From Nocardioides albertanoniae (GTDB lineage: Bacteria > Actinomycetota > Actinomycetes > Propionibacteriales > Nocardioidaceae): a stretch of 64,000 nt of DNA. Below, piece by piece: positions 10,428-19,803 of this stretch. Numbering within the stretch: the stretch's first letter is position 1; each line of letters begins with the position of its first letter. The translations under genes and the position numbers were made by a program. The notes under the pieces were generated by a model that was not told the origin of the DNA, did no database searches, and worked only from the letters and a program-made list of their open reading frames with translations. The stretch covers positions 4,294,501 to 4,358,500 of the forward strand of contig NZ_VFOV01000001.1 in the NCBI RefSeq assembly GCF_006716315.1. The letters run 5' to 3'.

Positions 10428-11071
10428 GCGGCACCTCCCAGTGCGGGGACGTGTTGCGCGAGGGCTGCGCGGGTCGTCGCGGCGTCTTCGTGGAGCACCG
10501 CGACCAGTCCGAGATCGCGGGCGCCGACGATGTTGGGCTCGGCGTCGTCGATGAAGACACACTCGCCCGCGTCGAGACCGAGCTTGTCGAGCACGAGCCG
10601 GAAGATCGCGGGGTCGGGCTTGCGCAGACCCACCTGCTCGGAGATCACCGCGACCTCGAACATCTCCTCGATCGGACCGTGGTCGTAGAAGTCTCCCCAG
10701 CTGTTGGACAGCAGGGCGACGCGTACGCCGGCCGCCCGCAGGTCGCGGGCGAGAGCCCACATCGCGGGGTCGGGCCGCATGCCGGCGAAGAGCCGCTCGA
10801 GCACTCCCTTCGGGTCGACGGGGGTGCCCGCGTACGTCTCCAGGCGCTCGGCCAGCAGCCGGTCGAACTCCTCGACCGGGAGCTCACCGAGCTCGAGGCG
10901 GTGGATGGGTGTGCCGGCATCGACGTAGCGGCCGAGCCACTCCCGGAGCACGGTCGTGAAGCTCTCCGGCACGATGTCGTCGGCCCGGATCCAGGCGGCG
11001 ATCGAGTCGCGCACGGGCAAGGTCATCACGCCGCCGTAGTCGAAGACGACCGCTCTCGTCGGGCTGGTCAT
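10424..11071 (-). CDS. HAD-superfamily protein (ACAD10 N-domain-like)
   Basis: A 215-residue HAD-like protein. Motif I is VVFDYGGVMT near residue 7: the nucleophile Asp is present but the general-acid Asp of DxD is Gly, as in the epoxide-hydrolase-N-domain-like branch. Other motifs are VALLSNSWGD (motif II, near 112), GLRKPDPAIF (motif III Lys, near 146) and CVFIDDAEPN (motif IV, near 172). The missing second Asp makes ordinary phosphatase activity doubtful. It is translationally coupled to the kinase gene. Confidence 0.85.
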   Translation of the reverse strand: MTSPTRAVVFDYGGVMTLPVRDSIAAWIRADDIVPESFTTVLREWLGRYVDAGTPIHRLELGELPVEEFDRLLAERLETYAGTPVDPKGVLERLFAGMRPDPAMWALARDLRAAGVRVALLSNSWGDFYDHGPIEEMFEVAVISEQVGLRKPDPAIFRLVLDKLGLDAGECVFIDDAEPNIVGARDLGLVAVLHEDAATTRAALAQHVPALGGAA

Positions 11072-12051
11072 GCCGTGAACACGACCCGTCCGACGGTGGT
11101 GCCGTCGGCAAGGCGCTGTACGCCGTCGGCCACCTGCTCCAACGACAGCTGCTCGCTGACCAGCGGCTTGATCGCGCCTTCGGCCGCCATCCGGGTCAGC
11201 TCGGCGTGACACTCCTTGACCAGCTCGGGGCCGAGCATGTTGTAGAGGCCCCAGTGGAGCCCGAGGATCGAGTAGTTCTTGATCAGCGCGTGGTTGAGCG
11301 CCGCCTCCTGGATGCGGCCGCCGGCGAAACCGATGATCAGGATCCGCCCCTCGAAGGCGATGCACTTGGTGGAGCGGTCGTAGGTGTCGCCGCCGACCGG
11401 GTCGTAGATCACGTCGGCGCCCTTGCCGCCGGTGACCTCCTTGACCACCTTCACGAAGTCTTCCTGATGGCGGTCGATGACGACGTCGGCGCCGAGCTTC
11501 TTGGCGACCTCGGCCTTCTCCGGCCCACCGACGACGCCGATCACGGTGGCCCCGGCTGCCTTGCCGAGCTGGATCGCGGCGCTGCCGACACCACCGGCCG
11601 CGGCGTGCACGAGGAGCGTATCACCGGGCTGGATGTGTGCCCGTCGATGGAGTGCGAACCAGCCGGTCTGATAGCCGATGTAGAGGCTCGACGCCTCGGC
11701 GTCGGTGAGCGCCTCGGGCGCGGGGAAGGTGGTCGCGGCGTCCATCAGCGCGAGCTCGCCGAAGCCACCGTGGGGCAGGGCGGCGCCGCCGATCACCCGG
11801 TCGCCGACCGCGAACCCGTCGACGCCCTCGCCGAGCGCGACGACCTCACCGCACAGCTCGACGCCGGCGGTGAACGGCAGCTCGGGCTTGACCTGGTAGA
11901 GCCCGCGACACATCAGCACGTCGGGGAAGTTGGCCGGGCTCGCCAGCACCTTCACCACGACCTGACCCTTGCCCGGCTCGGGGTCGGCGAGGTCGAGGAG
12001 CCTCATCACGTCCTTGGGCTCGCCGAGCTCGACGGTCTGCCATGCCTTCAT
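11068..12051 (-). CDS. NADPH:quinone oxidoreductase-like zinc-independent MDR protein
   Basis: A 327-residue medium-chain dehydrogenase/reductase. It has the catalytic-domain VLASPANFPDVLMCRGLYQ near residue 34, the loop GVELCGEVVALGEGVDGF, and the Rossmann motif VHAAAGGVGSAAIQLGKAAG near 141. The zinc-binding Cys/His set is not evident, placing it with quinone oxidoreductases or enoyl reductases. ATG at 12051 overlaps the SDR stop. It would supply an NADPH-linked reduction step in the acyl-CoA pathway of this operon; substrate unknown. Confidence 0.85.
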   Translation of the reverse strand: MKAWQTVELGEPKDVMRLLDLADPEPGKGQVVVKVLASPANFPDVLMCRGLYQVKPELPFTAGVELCGEVVALGEGVDGFAVGDRVIGGAALPHGGFGELALMDAATTFPAPEALTDAEASSLYIGYQTGWFALHRRAHIQPGDTLLVHAAAGGVGSAAIQLGKAAGATVIGVVGGPEKAEVAKKLGADVVIDRHQEDFVKVVKEVTGGKGADVIYDPVGGDTYDRSTKCIAFEGRILIIGFAGGRIQEAALNHALIKNYSILGLHWGLYNMLGPELVKECHAELTRMAAEGAIKPLVSEQLSLEQVADGVQRLADGTTVGRVVFTA

Positions 12052-12824
12052 ACCTGTCCCTCCACGTGCTGCCAGATCTTGTTCATCCCGCCGAGCCACT
12101 TGTCGGTGTGGGTGGCGCGTGCGGCGTAGTAGTCGCCCACCTCCGGGTGCGGCAGCACCAGGAAGCGGTCGTCGGTCGTCGCCTCCCAGGCCGCGTCGGC
12201 GACCTGCTCAGGAGTGAGCGCGGCGTCGCGGCTGAGCAGGTCCTTCATCACGCCGGAGCGCTCGAGCATCCCGGTCTGCACACCCTGCGGACAGATCGCC
12301 TGCACGACGACCCCGTGATGGCGATAGGTCACCGAGAGCCACTCCGCGAAGGCGACCGCGGCGTGCTTGGTGACCGAGTAGGTCGGCGTGCCGACCATCG
12401 TCAGCAACCCCGCGGCGCTCGCCGTCACCACATACCGACCCGCGCCGCGCTCGACCCAGCCCGGCACGAGCAGGCGGGCCGCGCGCACGTGGGCCATCAC
12501 GTTGACCTCGTGCGATGCCTGCCAGTCGTCCTCGGCGCAGTCGAGGCCGATGCCGCGGTCGATGCCGGCATTGCCATACCAGGCATCGATCTGGCCGAGG
12601 TGGTCCTCCGCCGCCTCGACGAGGCGGGCCACGCCCTCGACGGAGGCCGCGTCACCGGCCACCGGATGGGCGCCGATCTCCGCGGCGGTCTCGGCGAGGC
12701 GTACGTCGTCGATGTCGTTGACCACCACACGCACGCCCTCGGCGACGAGCCGGACGGCCAGGGCCCGGCCGATCCCGCCGGCGGCGCCGGTGACGACGGC
12801 CGTGCTGTCGGGAAGCACCGGCAT
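12048..12824 (-). CDS. SDR family oxidoreductase
   Basis: A 258-residue classical short-chain dehydrogenase. It has the cofactor motif VVTGAAGGIGRAL near residue 10, NAG (GNAGIDRGIG) near 87, a catalytic Ser region VTASAAGLL, and the YxxxK pair in YSVTKHA near 150. It starts at ATG 12824, sharing a base with the stop of the SDR upstream. It probably oxidises or reduces a hydroxyacyl-CoA intermediate, though members of this family are too broad to fix a substrate. Confidence 0.88.
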   Translation of the reverse strand: MPVLPDSTAVVTGAAGGIGRALAVRLVAEGVRVVVNDIDDVRLAETAAEIGAHPVAGDAASVEGVARLVEAAEDHLGQIDAWYGNAGIDRGIGLDCAEDDWQASHEVNVMAHVRAARLLVPGWVERGAGRYVVTASAAGLLTMVGTPTYSVTKHAAVAFAEWLSVTYRHHGVVVQAICPQGVQTGMLERSGVMKDLLSRDAALTPEQVADAAWEATTDDRFLVLPHPEVGDYYAARATHTDKWLGGMNKIWQHVEGQV

Positions 12825-13579
12825 CAGACGCGTCCGCCGGCGAGGGTGAGGCCGCCGTCCATGGTGACGAGCTGGCCTGTCATCCAGCTCGCGTCCTCGG
12901 AGAGGAGGAAGGCGGCGGCGCCGGCGATGTCCTCGGGCGTGCCGAGGCGCTTGAGCGGGTAGGCGGCGGAGACCTCGGCCTCGCGGCCCTCGTAGAGCAG
13001 CTCGGCGAACTTGGTCTTCACGACCGCCGGGAGGATCGCGTTGACGCGCACCTTCGGGCCGAGCTCGACCGAGAGCTCCTGGGTGATGTAGCTCAGCATC
13101 GCCTTGGAGGCGCCATAGGTGGCGATCAGCGGCGTCGGGGCCAGGCCGGCCACCGAGGAGATGTTGACGACCGCGCCGCCGTGCTCCGACATCCACTGCC
13201 GCCAGACCTGCTGCGTCCAGCCGATCGGCGAGAGGCAGTTGACCTCGACCGTCTTGCGGGCCGACTCACGGTCGAGGTCGATCAGGCCGCCTGCCTTCGG
13301 GTTGATGCCGGCGTTGTTGACCATGAAGTCGGCACTGCCGAAGGTGTCGATCGCCGTCTTGACGACCTCTTCCTGGTGGTCGGGGTCGTCGGCCTTCCCG
13401 GCGATGCCGAGCGCGACGGCCTTGCCGCCCAGCGACTCCACCGCCTCCTCGAGCGCCTCGGGCTTGCGCGCCGTGATGACCACCCGCGCACCCTCGTCCA
13501 CCAGCCGCTGGGCGATACCCAGCCCGATACCCCGGCTGGCCCCCGTGATGATCGCCGTACGTCCCTCGAACCTCGACAT
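12824..13579 (-). CDS. SDR family oxidoreductase, first gene of acyl-CoA catabolic operon
   Basis: A 251-residue short-chain dehydrogenase with ITGASRGIGLGIAQRL near residue 12, NNAGINP near 90, ISSVAGLAP, and the catalytic YGASKAM near 155. It ends in a typical SDR C-terminus, WMTGQLVTMDGGLTL. ATG 13579 is preceded by GAGGGA; a TTG six bases upstream is also open. It heads eight genes that overlap or nearly touch down to 5864, and a palindromic operator lies 28 bp upstream of its start. Confidence 0.88.
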   Translation of the reverse strand: MSRFEGRTAIITGASRGIGLGIAQRLVDEGARVVITARKPEALEEAVESLGGKAVALGIAGKADDPDHQEEVVKTAIDTFGSADFMVNNAGINPKAGGLIDLDRESARKTVEVNCLSPIGWTQQVWRQWMSEHGGAVVNISSVAGLAPTPLIATYGASKAMLSYITQELSVELGPKVRVNAILPAVVKTKFAELLYEGREAEVSAAYPLKRLGTPEDIAGAAAFLLSEDASWMTGQLVTMDGGLTLAGGRV

Positions 13580-13606
13580 GCTCAATCCCTCGTGTACTCG
13601 GCTAAT

Positions 13607-13622
13607 CTAAGCGCTTGCTTAG
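13607..13622 (-). promoter_or_regulatory. Candidate operator (TetR-type, KstR2-like) of the acyl-CoA operon
   Basis: CTAAGC-GCTT-GCTTAG is a perfect 6-4-6 inverted repeat. On the coding strand the run AGCAAGCGCTTAGA matches the left half and centre of the KstR2 consensus AnCAAGnnCTTGnT but differs in the right half. It overlaps TAGATT, a plausible -10. Sites of this type govern acyl-CoA and steroid catabolic genes in actinobacteria. No regulator gene for it lies in the window. Confidence 0.6.
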
Positions 13623-13684
13623 GTGGTGACAGCGGTCACTCTACGGGGTAGCCCAAGAACATGGAAGGTCGGTGTCCACCCCGC

Positions 13685-13845
13685 GCCGAGAAGTCACCCC
13701 TGCAGGCCGAGAGGTCACCCCTGCAGGTCGAGGAGTCACAAATGCAGATCGAGTTGTCACCGTGGTGACAACTCGATCTGCAGAACTGACTTCTCGGCCG
13801 GCGGGAGTGACGCTTCGACCTGCGGGGTTGACCTCTCGGCAGCGG
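13685..13845. repeat. Family A palindromic array, locus 2
   Basis: Three forward 21-bp units (13685-13747) lead into a hairpin with 19-bp arms (13743-13761 and 13764-13782) around the centre GTCACCGTGGTGAC. Three reversed units follow to 13845. The central hairpin differs from loci 1, 3 and 4, which carry GAGTGGGCA. The array ends 7 bp before the stop of guaB3 and lies upstream of the acyl-CoA operon promoter, so here it separates two genes in the same direction. The remaining bases 13623-13684 show nothing I can name. Confidence 0.93.
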
Positions 13846-13852
13846 CTGTCAG

Positions 13853-14959
13853 TCAGCCGACGACGACCTCGATCCGCTGGAACTCCTTGAGGTCGGTGTA
13901 GCCGGTGGTGGCCATGGCGCGCTTGAGGGCGCCGACGAGGTTCATGGTGCCGTCGGCGACGTGGGAGGGACCGTAGAGGACCTCCTCGAAGGTGCCGACG
14001 GGCGAGAAGGCGACGCGCTCGCCGCGGGGCAGGTCGGCGTGGTGGGCCTCGTTGCCCCAGTGGAAGCCCTTGCCGGGGGCGTCGGTGGCGCGAGCGAACG
14101 GGCTACCCACCATGACGGAGTCGGCACCGCAGGCGATCGCCTTGGCGATGTCACCGGACCGGCCGACGGCGCCGTCGGCGATGACGTGCACGTAGCGGCC
14201 GCCGGACTCGTCGAGGTAGTCGCGGCGCGCCGCGGCGACGTCGGCGACGGCCGATGCCATCGGCACCGCGACACCCAGCACCGTACGGGTCGTGTGCGCC
14301 GCGCCGCCGCCGAAGCCGACGAGCACGCCGGCCGCACCGGTGCGCATCAGGTGGAGCGCGGCCTGGTAGGTCGCGCAGCCGCCGACGATCACCGGCACAT
14401 CGAGCTCGTAGATGAACTCCTTGAGGTTGAGCGGCTCGGCCTGGGAGGAGACGTGCTCGGCCGAGACCGTGGTGCCGCGGATGACGAAGAGGTCGACACC
14501 GGCGTCGACGACCGACTTGGCGAACTCCTTCGTACGCTGCGGGGACAGCGCCCCGGCGACGGTGACCCCGGCGGCGCGCACCTCACGGAGCCGCTCGGTG
14601 ATCAGCTCGGCCTGGATCGGGGCCTCGTAGATCTCCTGCAGGCGCCGGGTCGCGTCGACGCCGCTCAGACCGGCGAGCTCGTCGAGCAGCAGCTGCGGGT
14701 CCTCGTAGCGGGTCCACACGCCCTCGAGGTTGAGCACGCCGAGACCGCCGAGCTTGCCCATCGCGATCGCGGTCGCCGGCGACATCACCGAGTCCATCGG
14801 CGCGGCGACCACGGGGATGTCGAACCGATAGGCGTCGATCTGCCAGTCGGTGCTGACCTCGCTGGTGTCCCGGGTGCGCCGTGACGGCACGATCGCCACG
14901 TCGTCGAAGGCGTACGCCCGTCGTGCTCGCTTGGCTCGGCCGATCTCGATCTCAGTCAC
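13853..14959 (-). CDS. guaB3: GuaB3 family IMP dehydrogenase-related protein
   Basis: A 368-residue protein lacking CBS domains, which separates it from guaB. N-terminal text EIGRAKRARRAYAFDDVAIV and VVAAPMDSVMSPATAIAMG, plus the late SGGRYVHVIADGAVGRSGDI, match actinobacterial GuaB3. The catalytic Cys loop of IMPDH (GSICTTR in guaB) reads GGAAHTTRTVLGV, so the nucleophile is absent, as I recall for other actinobacterial GuaB3. Cyanobacterial GuaB3 has been linked to GMP reduction; its role here is open. GTG 14959 is chosen because the family N-terminus begins there; the longer frame is antisense shadow. Confidence 0.88.
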   Translation of the reverse strand: MTEIEIGRAKRARRAYAFDDVAIVPSRRTRDTSEVSTDWQIDAYRFDIPVVAAPMDSVMSPATAIAMGKLGGLGVLNLEGVWTRYEDPQLLLDELAGLSGVDATRRLQEIYEAPIQAELITERLREVRAAGVTVAGALSPQRTKEFAKSVVDAGVDLFVIRGTTVSAEHVSSQAEPLNLKEFIYELDVPVIVGGCATYQAALHLMRTGAAGVLVGFGGGAAHTTRTVLGVAVPMASAVADVAAARRDYLDESGGRYVHVIADGAVGRSGDIAKAIACGADSVMVGSPFARATDAPGKGFHWGNEAHHADLPRGERVAFSPVGTFEEVLYGPSHVADGTMNLVGALKRAMATTGYTDLKEFQRIEVVVG

Positions 14960-15025
14960 ACGACGGATTGTTCCACGCGACCCGACCAAGACCGGAAAGG
15001 CCACACGCACGACTAGGCTGATCGG

Positions 15026-15877
15026 GTGGGAAGTCGCACGCATGTCGAGCTCGGCCGTCGCGCAGACCTGGGAGCCGACTGCTCGAGCTGCTTCGGGCTG
15101 TGCTGCGTCGCGCTGGCGTTCGTGAAGTCCACCGACTTCCCCCACGACAAGCCCGCGGGCGAGCCGTGCGAGAACCTCGACGGCGACGATGCCTGCAGCA
15201 TCCATTCCCACCTGAGGGATCGCGGTTTCAAGGGCTGCACCGTCTTCGACTGCTTCGGCGCCGGCCAGAAGGTCTCCCAGCACACCTTCGCCGGACGCTC
15301 GTGGCGCGACGACCCGCAGGTCGGCGCCGAGATGTTCGCCGCGTTCCCTGTCGTCCGTCGACTCCACGAGCTGCTCTGGTATCTCGGCGAGGCGATCGAG
15401 CTCGTCCGGGCCGGCGACCGAACCGGCCACGACCCCACCCCGTGGGTCGACGCCTTCGACGAGGTGCGCCGGCTCACCGACCTGGCGCCGCAGGATCTCG
15501 TCGACCTCGACGTCGACGCCGCCTACGACTCCGCCCGCGACCTCTTGCTGGAGGCCAGCGAGATCGCCCGATCAGACGCACGCCCGGGCTCCGGCCGCGT
15601 GCCCGAGCCGGGAAGCGACCTGATCGGCGCGAATCTCGCCGGCTCAGACCTCACCGGAGCGACCCTCCGCGGGAGCGTCGCGATCGCCGCCGACCTCTCC
15701 GGCGCCCGGCTGCGGCGCTGCGACGTGCTGGGCGTCGACCTGCGTGACGCCGACCTGAGCGGCGCCGATCTCAGCAGCGCGATCTACCTGACCGAGATGC
15801 AGGTCAACAGCGCCCGCGGCGACGCCCGCACGGCCCTCCCCCAGGGCTTCGACCGGCCCTCGCACTGGACGCCCTGA
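15026..15877 (+). CDS. Cys-cluster (YkgJ-like) plus pentapeptide-repeat protein
   Basis: A 283-residue protein with two parts. Residues about 19-80 carry a Cys-rich cluster (CSSCFGLCC, later C, C and C..DC), resembling the CxxCxxxCC of YkgJ-type metal-binding proteins. Residues about 198-270 carry pentapeptide repeats of A(D/N)LxG type (GANLAGSDLTGATLRG, ADLSGADLSSA), which form a right-handed beta-helix. GTG 15026 follows a TAGGCT -10 by 6 bases, so the transcript is probably leaderless. Divergent from guaB3. Function unknown; pentapeptide proteins sometimes shield DNA gyrase, but that is only a family precedent. Confidence 0.8.
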   Translation: MGSRTHVELGRRADLGADCSSCFGLCCVALAFVKSTDFPHDKPAGEPCENLDGDDACSIHSHLRDRGFKGCTVFDCFGAGQKVSQHTFAGRSWRDDPQVGAEMFAAFPVVRRLHELLWYLGEAIELVRAGDRTGHDPTPWVDAFDEVRRLTDLAPQDLVDLDVDAAYDSARDLLLEASEIARSDARPGSGRVPEPGSDLIGANLAGSDLTGATLRGSVAIAADLSGARLRRCDVLGVDLRDADLSGADLSSAIYLTEMQVNSARGDARTALPQGFDRPSHWTP

Positions 15878-15903
15878 CTGCGCCTGCTCACCACTGCGCC
15901 CGA

Positions 15904-16383
15904 TCACCTCCAGTCGTAGGAGAGCACGAAGCCGTACGCCTCGCCGCCGCTCTCCTCGGAGAGCACCATGTCGGCCTCGCCCACCAGCCCCTCCAGCCCT
16001 CCGGTGCCCAGGCCCGGGATGACGGTGAGGTGGGAGCGGACGGTCTTGTCGGCGTACGTCCCGCTGACCCGCCACACGCACGAGCCCTCCTGGCCGGCGA
16101 TGGAGCCGGTGAACTGCTCGTACGCCTCGAAGACCGCGCCACCGGCCGGGTTGCCGTAGGCGCCGATCATCCTCGCGGTGCCCGTGCCCTCGAGCTCGCC
16201 GGTGTAGGTGTAGTCGGTCTCCGACGTGGTCAGGCCGCGGTGGGGGATGTAGACGTCGTCGCCCATCTTCGTGCCCTCGCCGTCGATGTCGACGTAGGCC
16301 GCCTCGTGCCATCGCGCGACGGCCATGGTGGTGCTCGCCTTGCTGCTGTACGTGCTGCTGGAAGTGCTGCTCTCAGTGGTCAT
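15904..16383 (-). CDS. DUF3224 domain protein
   Basis: A 159-residue soluble protein. After a Ser/Thr-rich start it shows the DUF3224 pattern: SETDYTYTGELEGTG, AYGNPAGGAVFEAYEQFTGSI, and the closing GTGGLEGLVGEA followed by YGFVLSYDW. The fold is a small beta-barrel; the function of the family is not known to me. It is divergent from an AraC regulator with only 63 bp between starts, which suggests control by that regulator. The open frame extending upstream of 16383 is antisense to the AraC gene and is not coding. Confidence 0.82.
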   Translation of the reverse strand: MTTESSTSSSTYSSKASTTMAVARWHEAAYVDIDGEGTKMGDDVYIPHRGLTTSETDYTYTGELEGTGTARMIGAYGNPAGGAVFEAYEQFTGSIAGQEGSCVWRVSGTYADKTVRSHLTVIPGLGTGGLEGLVGEADMVLSEESGGEAYGFVLSYDWR

Positions 16384-16446
16384 GGCACCAGCCTGCTCCC
16401 GCGAGCGGGGCGCCGGATTGAAGGAACGCGCCATATCGTTGGCGCC

Positions 16447-17244
16447 ATGGCCGGTGACCTGGAGACGAGGGGCTATCCCGACGCGATCGTGCGGCCGGTG
16501 ACGGCGGCGCGCACGATCACGACCGAGCGGTTCGCGCCCTCCGCTGCGCTCGCCGGACACCTCGACTATCACTGGTACGTCGGCTGGCACCTCGAGCAGC
16601 CGCACGACCAGCAGGTCATCCCGCAGCCCCGCATCCACATCGCCGCCGAGGACGGCCGGCTGCTGGTGCACGGCATCGGCCGGCGCCCGTTCCTGCGCCA
16701 CCTCACCGGCCGGGGCCACACCCTCGGCGTCTCGTTCCTTCCCGGCCTCTTCCGCCCCGCGCTCGGCAGCGCGGTGAGCACGATCGCCGACCGGGTCGTC
16801 GCGGCGCAGGAGCTGCTCGGCGTCGACGACCGGCCGACCGCCGACCGGATCCTCTCCGGCACCGATCCGAAGGAGATGGCCGCCGCGATGGAGGCCTACC
16901 TCCTGGAGGCCGGCCTGCCGACCGACCCGGTCGCCGACGACGTACGCCGCTGGGTCGCTCGCGCCGAGGAGGACCGCTCGATCACGCGGGCCGAGCAGCT
17001 CGCGGACCACGCCGGGGTCAGCCTGCGCTCGCTGCAGCGCCTCTTCGGCGAGTACGTCGGGATCGGCCCGAAGTGGGTCGTGCAGCGCTTCCGCGTGCTC
17101 GAGGTCGCCGCCCGCGCCCACGCCGGCGACGTCGACTGGGCAGCCGTCGCCGCCGAGCTCGACTTCAGCGACCAGGCCCATCTGGTGCGTACGTTCCGTG
17201 ACGTCGTCGGTGCTCCCCCGGCGACCTACGCGAAAAACCTCTGA
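16447..17244 (+). CDS. AraC-family transcriptional regulator
   Basis: A 265-residue regulator. The N-terminal part (about 20-130) is a DUF6597/AraC-ligand-like domain (LAGHLDYHWYVGWHLEQPH, FLPGLFRPAL). The C-terminal AraC DNA-binding domain spans about 165-260, with ITRAEQLADHAGVSLRSLQRLFGEYVG and the second helix pair WAAVAAELDFSDQAHLVRTFRDVVG ending in PPATYAKN. ATG 16447 sits 63 bp from the divergent DUF3224 gene, its probable target. Confidence 0.85.
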   Translation: MAGDLETRGYPDAIVRPVTAARTITTERFAPSAALAGHLDYHWYVGWHLEQPHDQQVIPQPRIHIAAEDGRLLVHGIGRRPFLRHLTGRGHTLGVSFLPGLFRPALGSAVSTIADRVVAAQELLGVDDRPTADRILSGTDPKEMAAAMEAYLLEAGLPTDPVADDVRRWVARAEEDRSITRAEQLADHAGVSLRSLQRLFGEYVGIGPKWVVQRFRVLEVAARAHAGDVDWAAVAAELDFSDQAHLVRTFRDVVGAPPATYAKNL

Positions 17245-17299
17245 CCGCTGACGCCCCAGGAGGCGTCGGTACGACGGGACGTTGCTGTCGTGCCCGGCC

Positions 17300-18094
17300 T
17301 CACGGCATCTTCTCCCCCGCCTCCACCGCGACCGGCAGCCGGTTGCCTGCGGGTGGGAGCGGGCAGGTGGCGTAGTCGGTGTAGGCGCACGGCAGGTTGG
17401 TCGCGCGGTTGAAGTCGACCAGCACATTGCCGTCGGCGTCGGGCGCGGCGATCGAGAGCGACCGGTTGGCGGCGTACGTCGTCCTGCCGGAGGTCTCGTC
17501 ACGGAAGACGACGAACAGCGACCCGGGGGTGGAGCCGGGGAAGGCAATCAGGCTGTGCGAGGTGCCGTCGATCTCGAACTCGATCTCACCGACCGCCTCG
17601 TAGACGTGCTCCATGCCGTCGACGATCGAGCCGACGGTGGTCGGCACCGGCACGTCGTAGGCGACGAGAAGACCAGGGACGGCCCACGTCGGGTCCGGCT
17701 GGTAGGCCGGCGTGCCGCGGTAGGCGACCCGGACAGGGCTGTCGGGGTGGCGGGGGCGGATCACGTCGCTGCCGCTGCGTCTGGCGACCTCGACGACGGC
17801 GTCGCCGAACTCGGCGGTGACGTCACCGCGCCTGCCGATGTCACCGAACACGTAGCGGCCGGTGACCACCTGTCCGTCGACGACCAGAGACTCCCCCGGT
17901 GCCAACGAGACCACGATGCCCTCGGCGCCGGTCGACCACGCGCCCGGCACGTCGTCGTAGGTCTCCGGCTCCTCGCCGAGCCAGCGGATCGAGGTGATCG
18001 CGAGGAAGCCATGAGTCGAGGCGCGCCTGCGTTCGTGCTCCTCGTGCCACGTCGCCCAGTCCTGGGCGAAGGTCGCGGTGTCGATGACGGTCAT
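17300..18094 (-). CDS. DUF1684 domain protein (paralogue 1)
   Basis: A 264-residue cytoplasmic protein of the DUF1684 family. Family text includes WATWHEEHERRRASTHGFLAI, ITSIRWLGEEPETYDDVPGAW, and the C-terminal VDFNRATNLPCAYTDYATCPLPPAGNRL. The biochemical role is unknown. Start ATG 18094 follows GGGAGGAC (AGGA type) on the minus strand. A second copy lies at 20813-21598 with the same organisation (DFNRAANMPCAYTIHATCPLPPAANHI), so the two are paralogues about 2.7 kb apart, flanking guaB. Confidence 0.85.
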   Translation of the reverse strand: MTVIDTATFAQDWATWHEEHERRRASTHGFLAITSIRWLGEEPETYDDVPGAWSTGAEGIVVSLAPGESLVVDGQVVTGRYVFGDIGRRGDVTAEFGDAVVEVARRSGSDVIRPRHPDSPVRVAYRGTPAYQPDPTWAVPGLLVAYDVPVPTTVGSIVDGMEHVYEAVGEIEFEIDGTSHSLIAFPGSTPGSLFVVFRDETSGRTTYAANRSLSIAAPDADGNVLVDFNRATNLPCAYTDYATCPLPPAGNRLPVAVEAGEKMP

Positions 18095-18195
18095 GGGTCC
18101 TCCCGAAAGGTTCTGTAAGCCGGTTATGGATTGAACTCCGTTCGCCGCCCCAGAGATCCGAAATGTCCCAATCGTGACCAACTTGCCGCATGAGC

Positions 18196-18229
18196 AGAGC
18201 CCCGCACCCTCGAGAGGGTGCGGGGCTCT
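18196..18229 (-). terminator. Terminator hairpin downstream of guaB
   Basis: A perfect inverted repeat with 16-bp arms, AGAGCCCCGCACCCTC and its complement, and a 2-base loop. It starts about a dozen bases past the guaB stop codon (minus strand). No clear U-run follows, as is common in high-GC actinobacteria. Confidence 0.8.
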
Positions 18230-18241
18230 GGTCGCGACCGG

Positions 18242-19750
<1,509 letters not shown>

Positions 19751-19803
19751 CTACGGTCCGCGTCCCGTGTGTCCGAAAACGTGAGCCGAGGTGGGCTCCG
19801 GGA

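Noticed and set aside
15904..17547. A 547-codon minus-strand frame upstream of the DUF3224 gene
   Set aside because: Only the last 159 residues look like a protein family; the rest is antisense to the AraC regulator.
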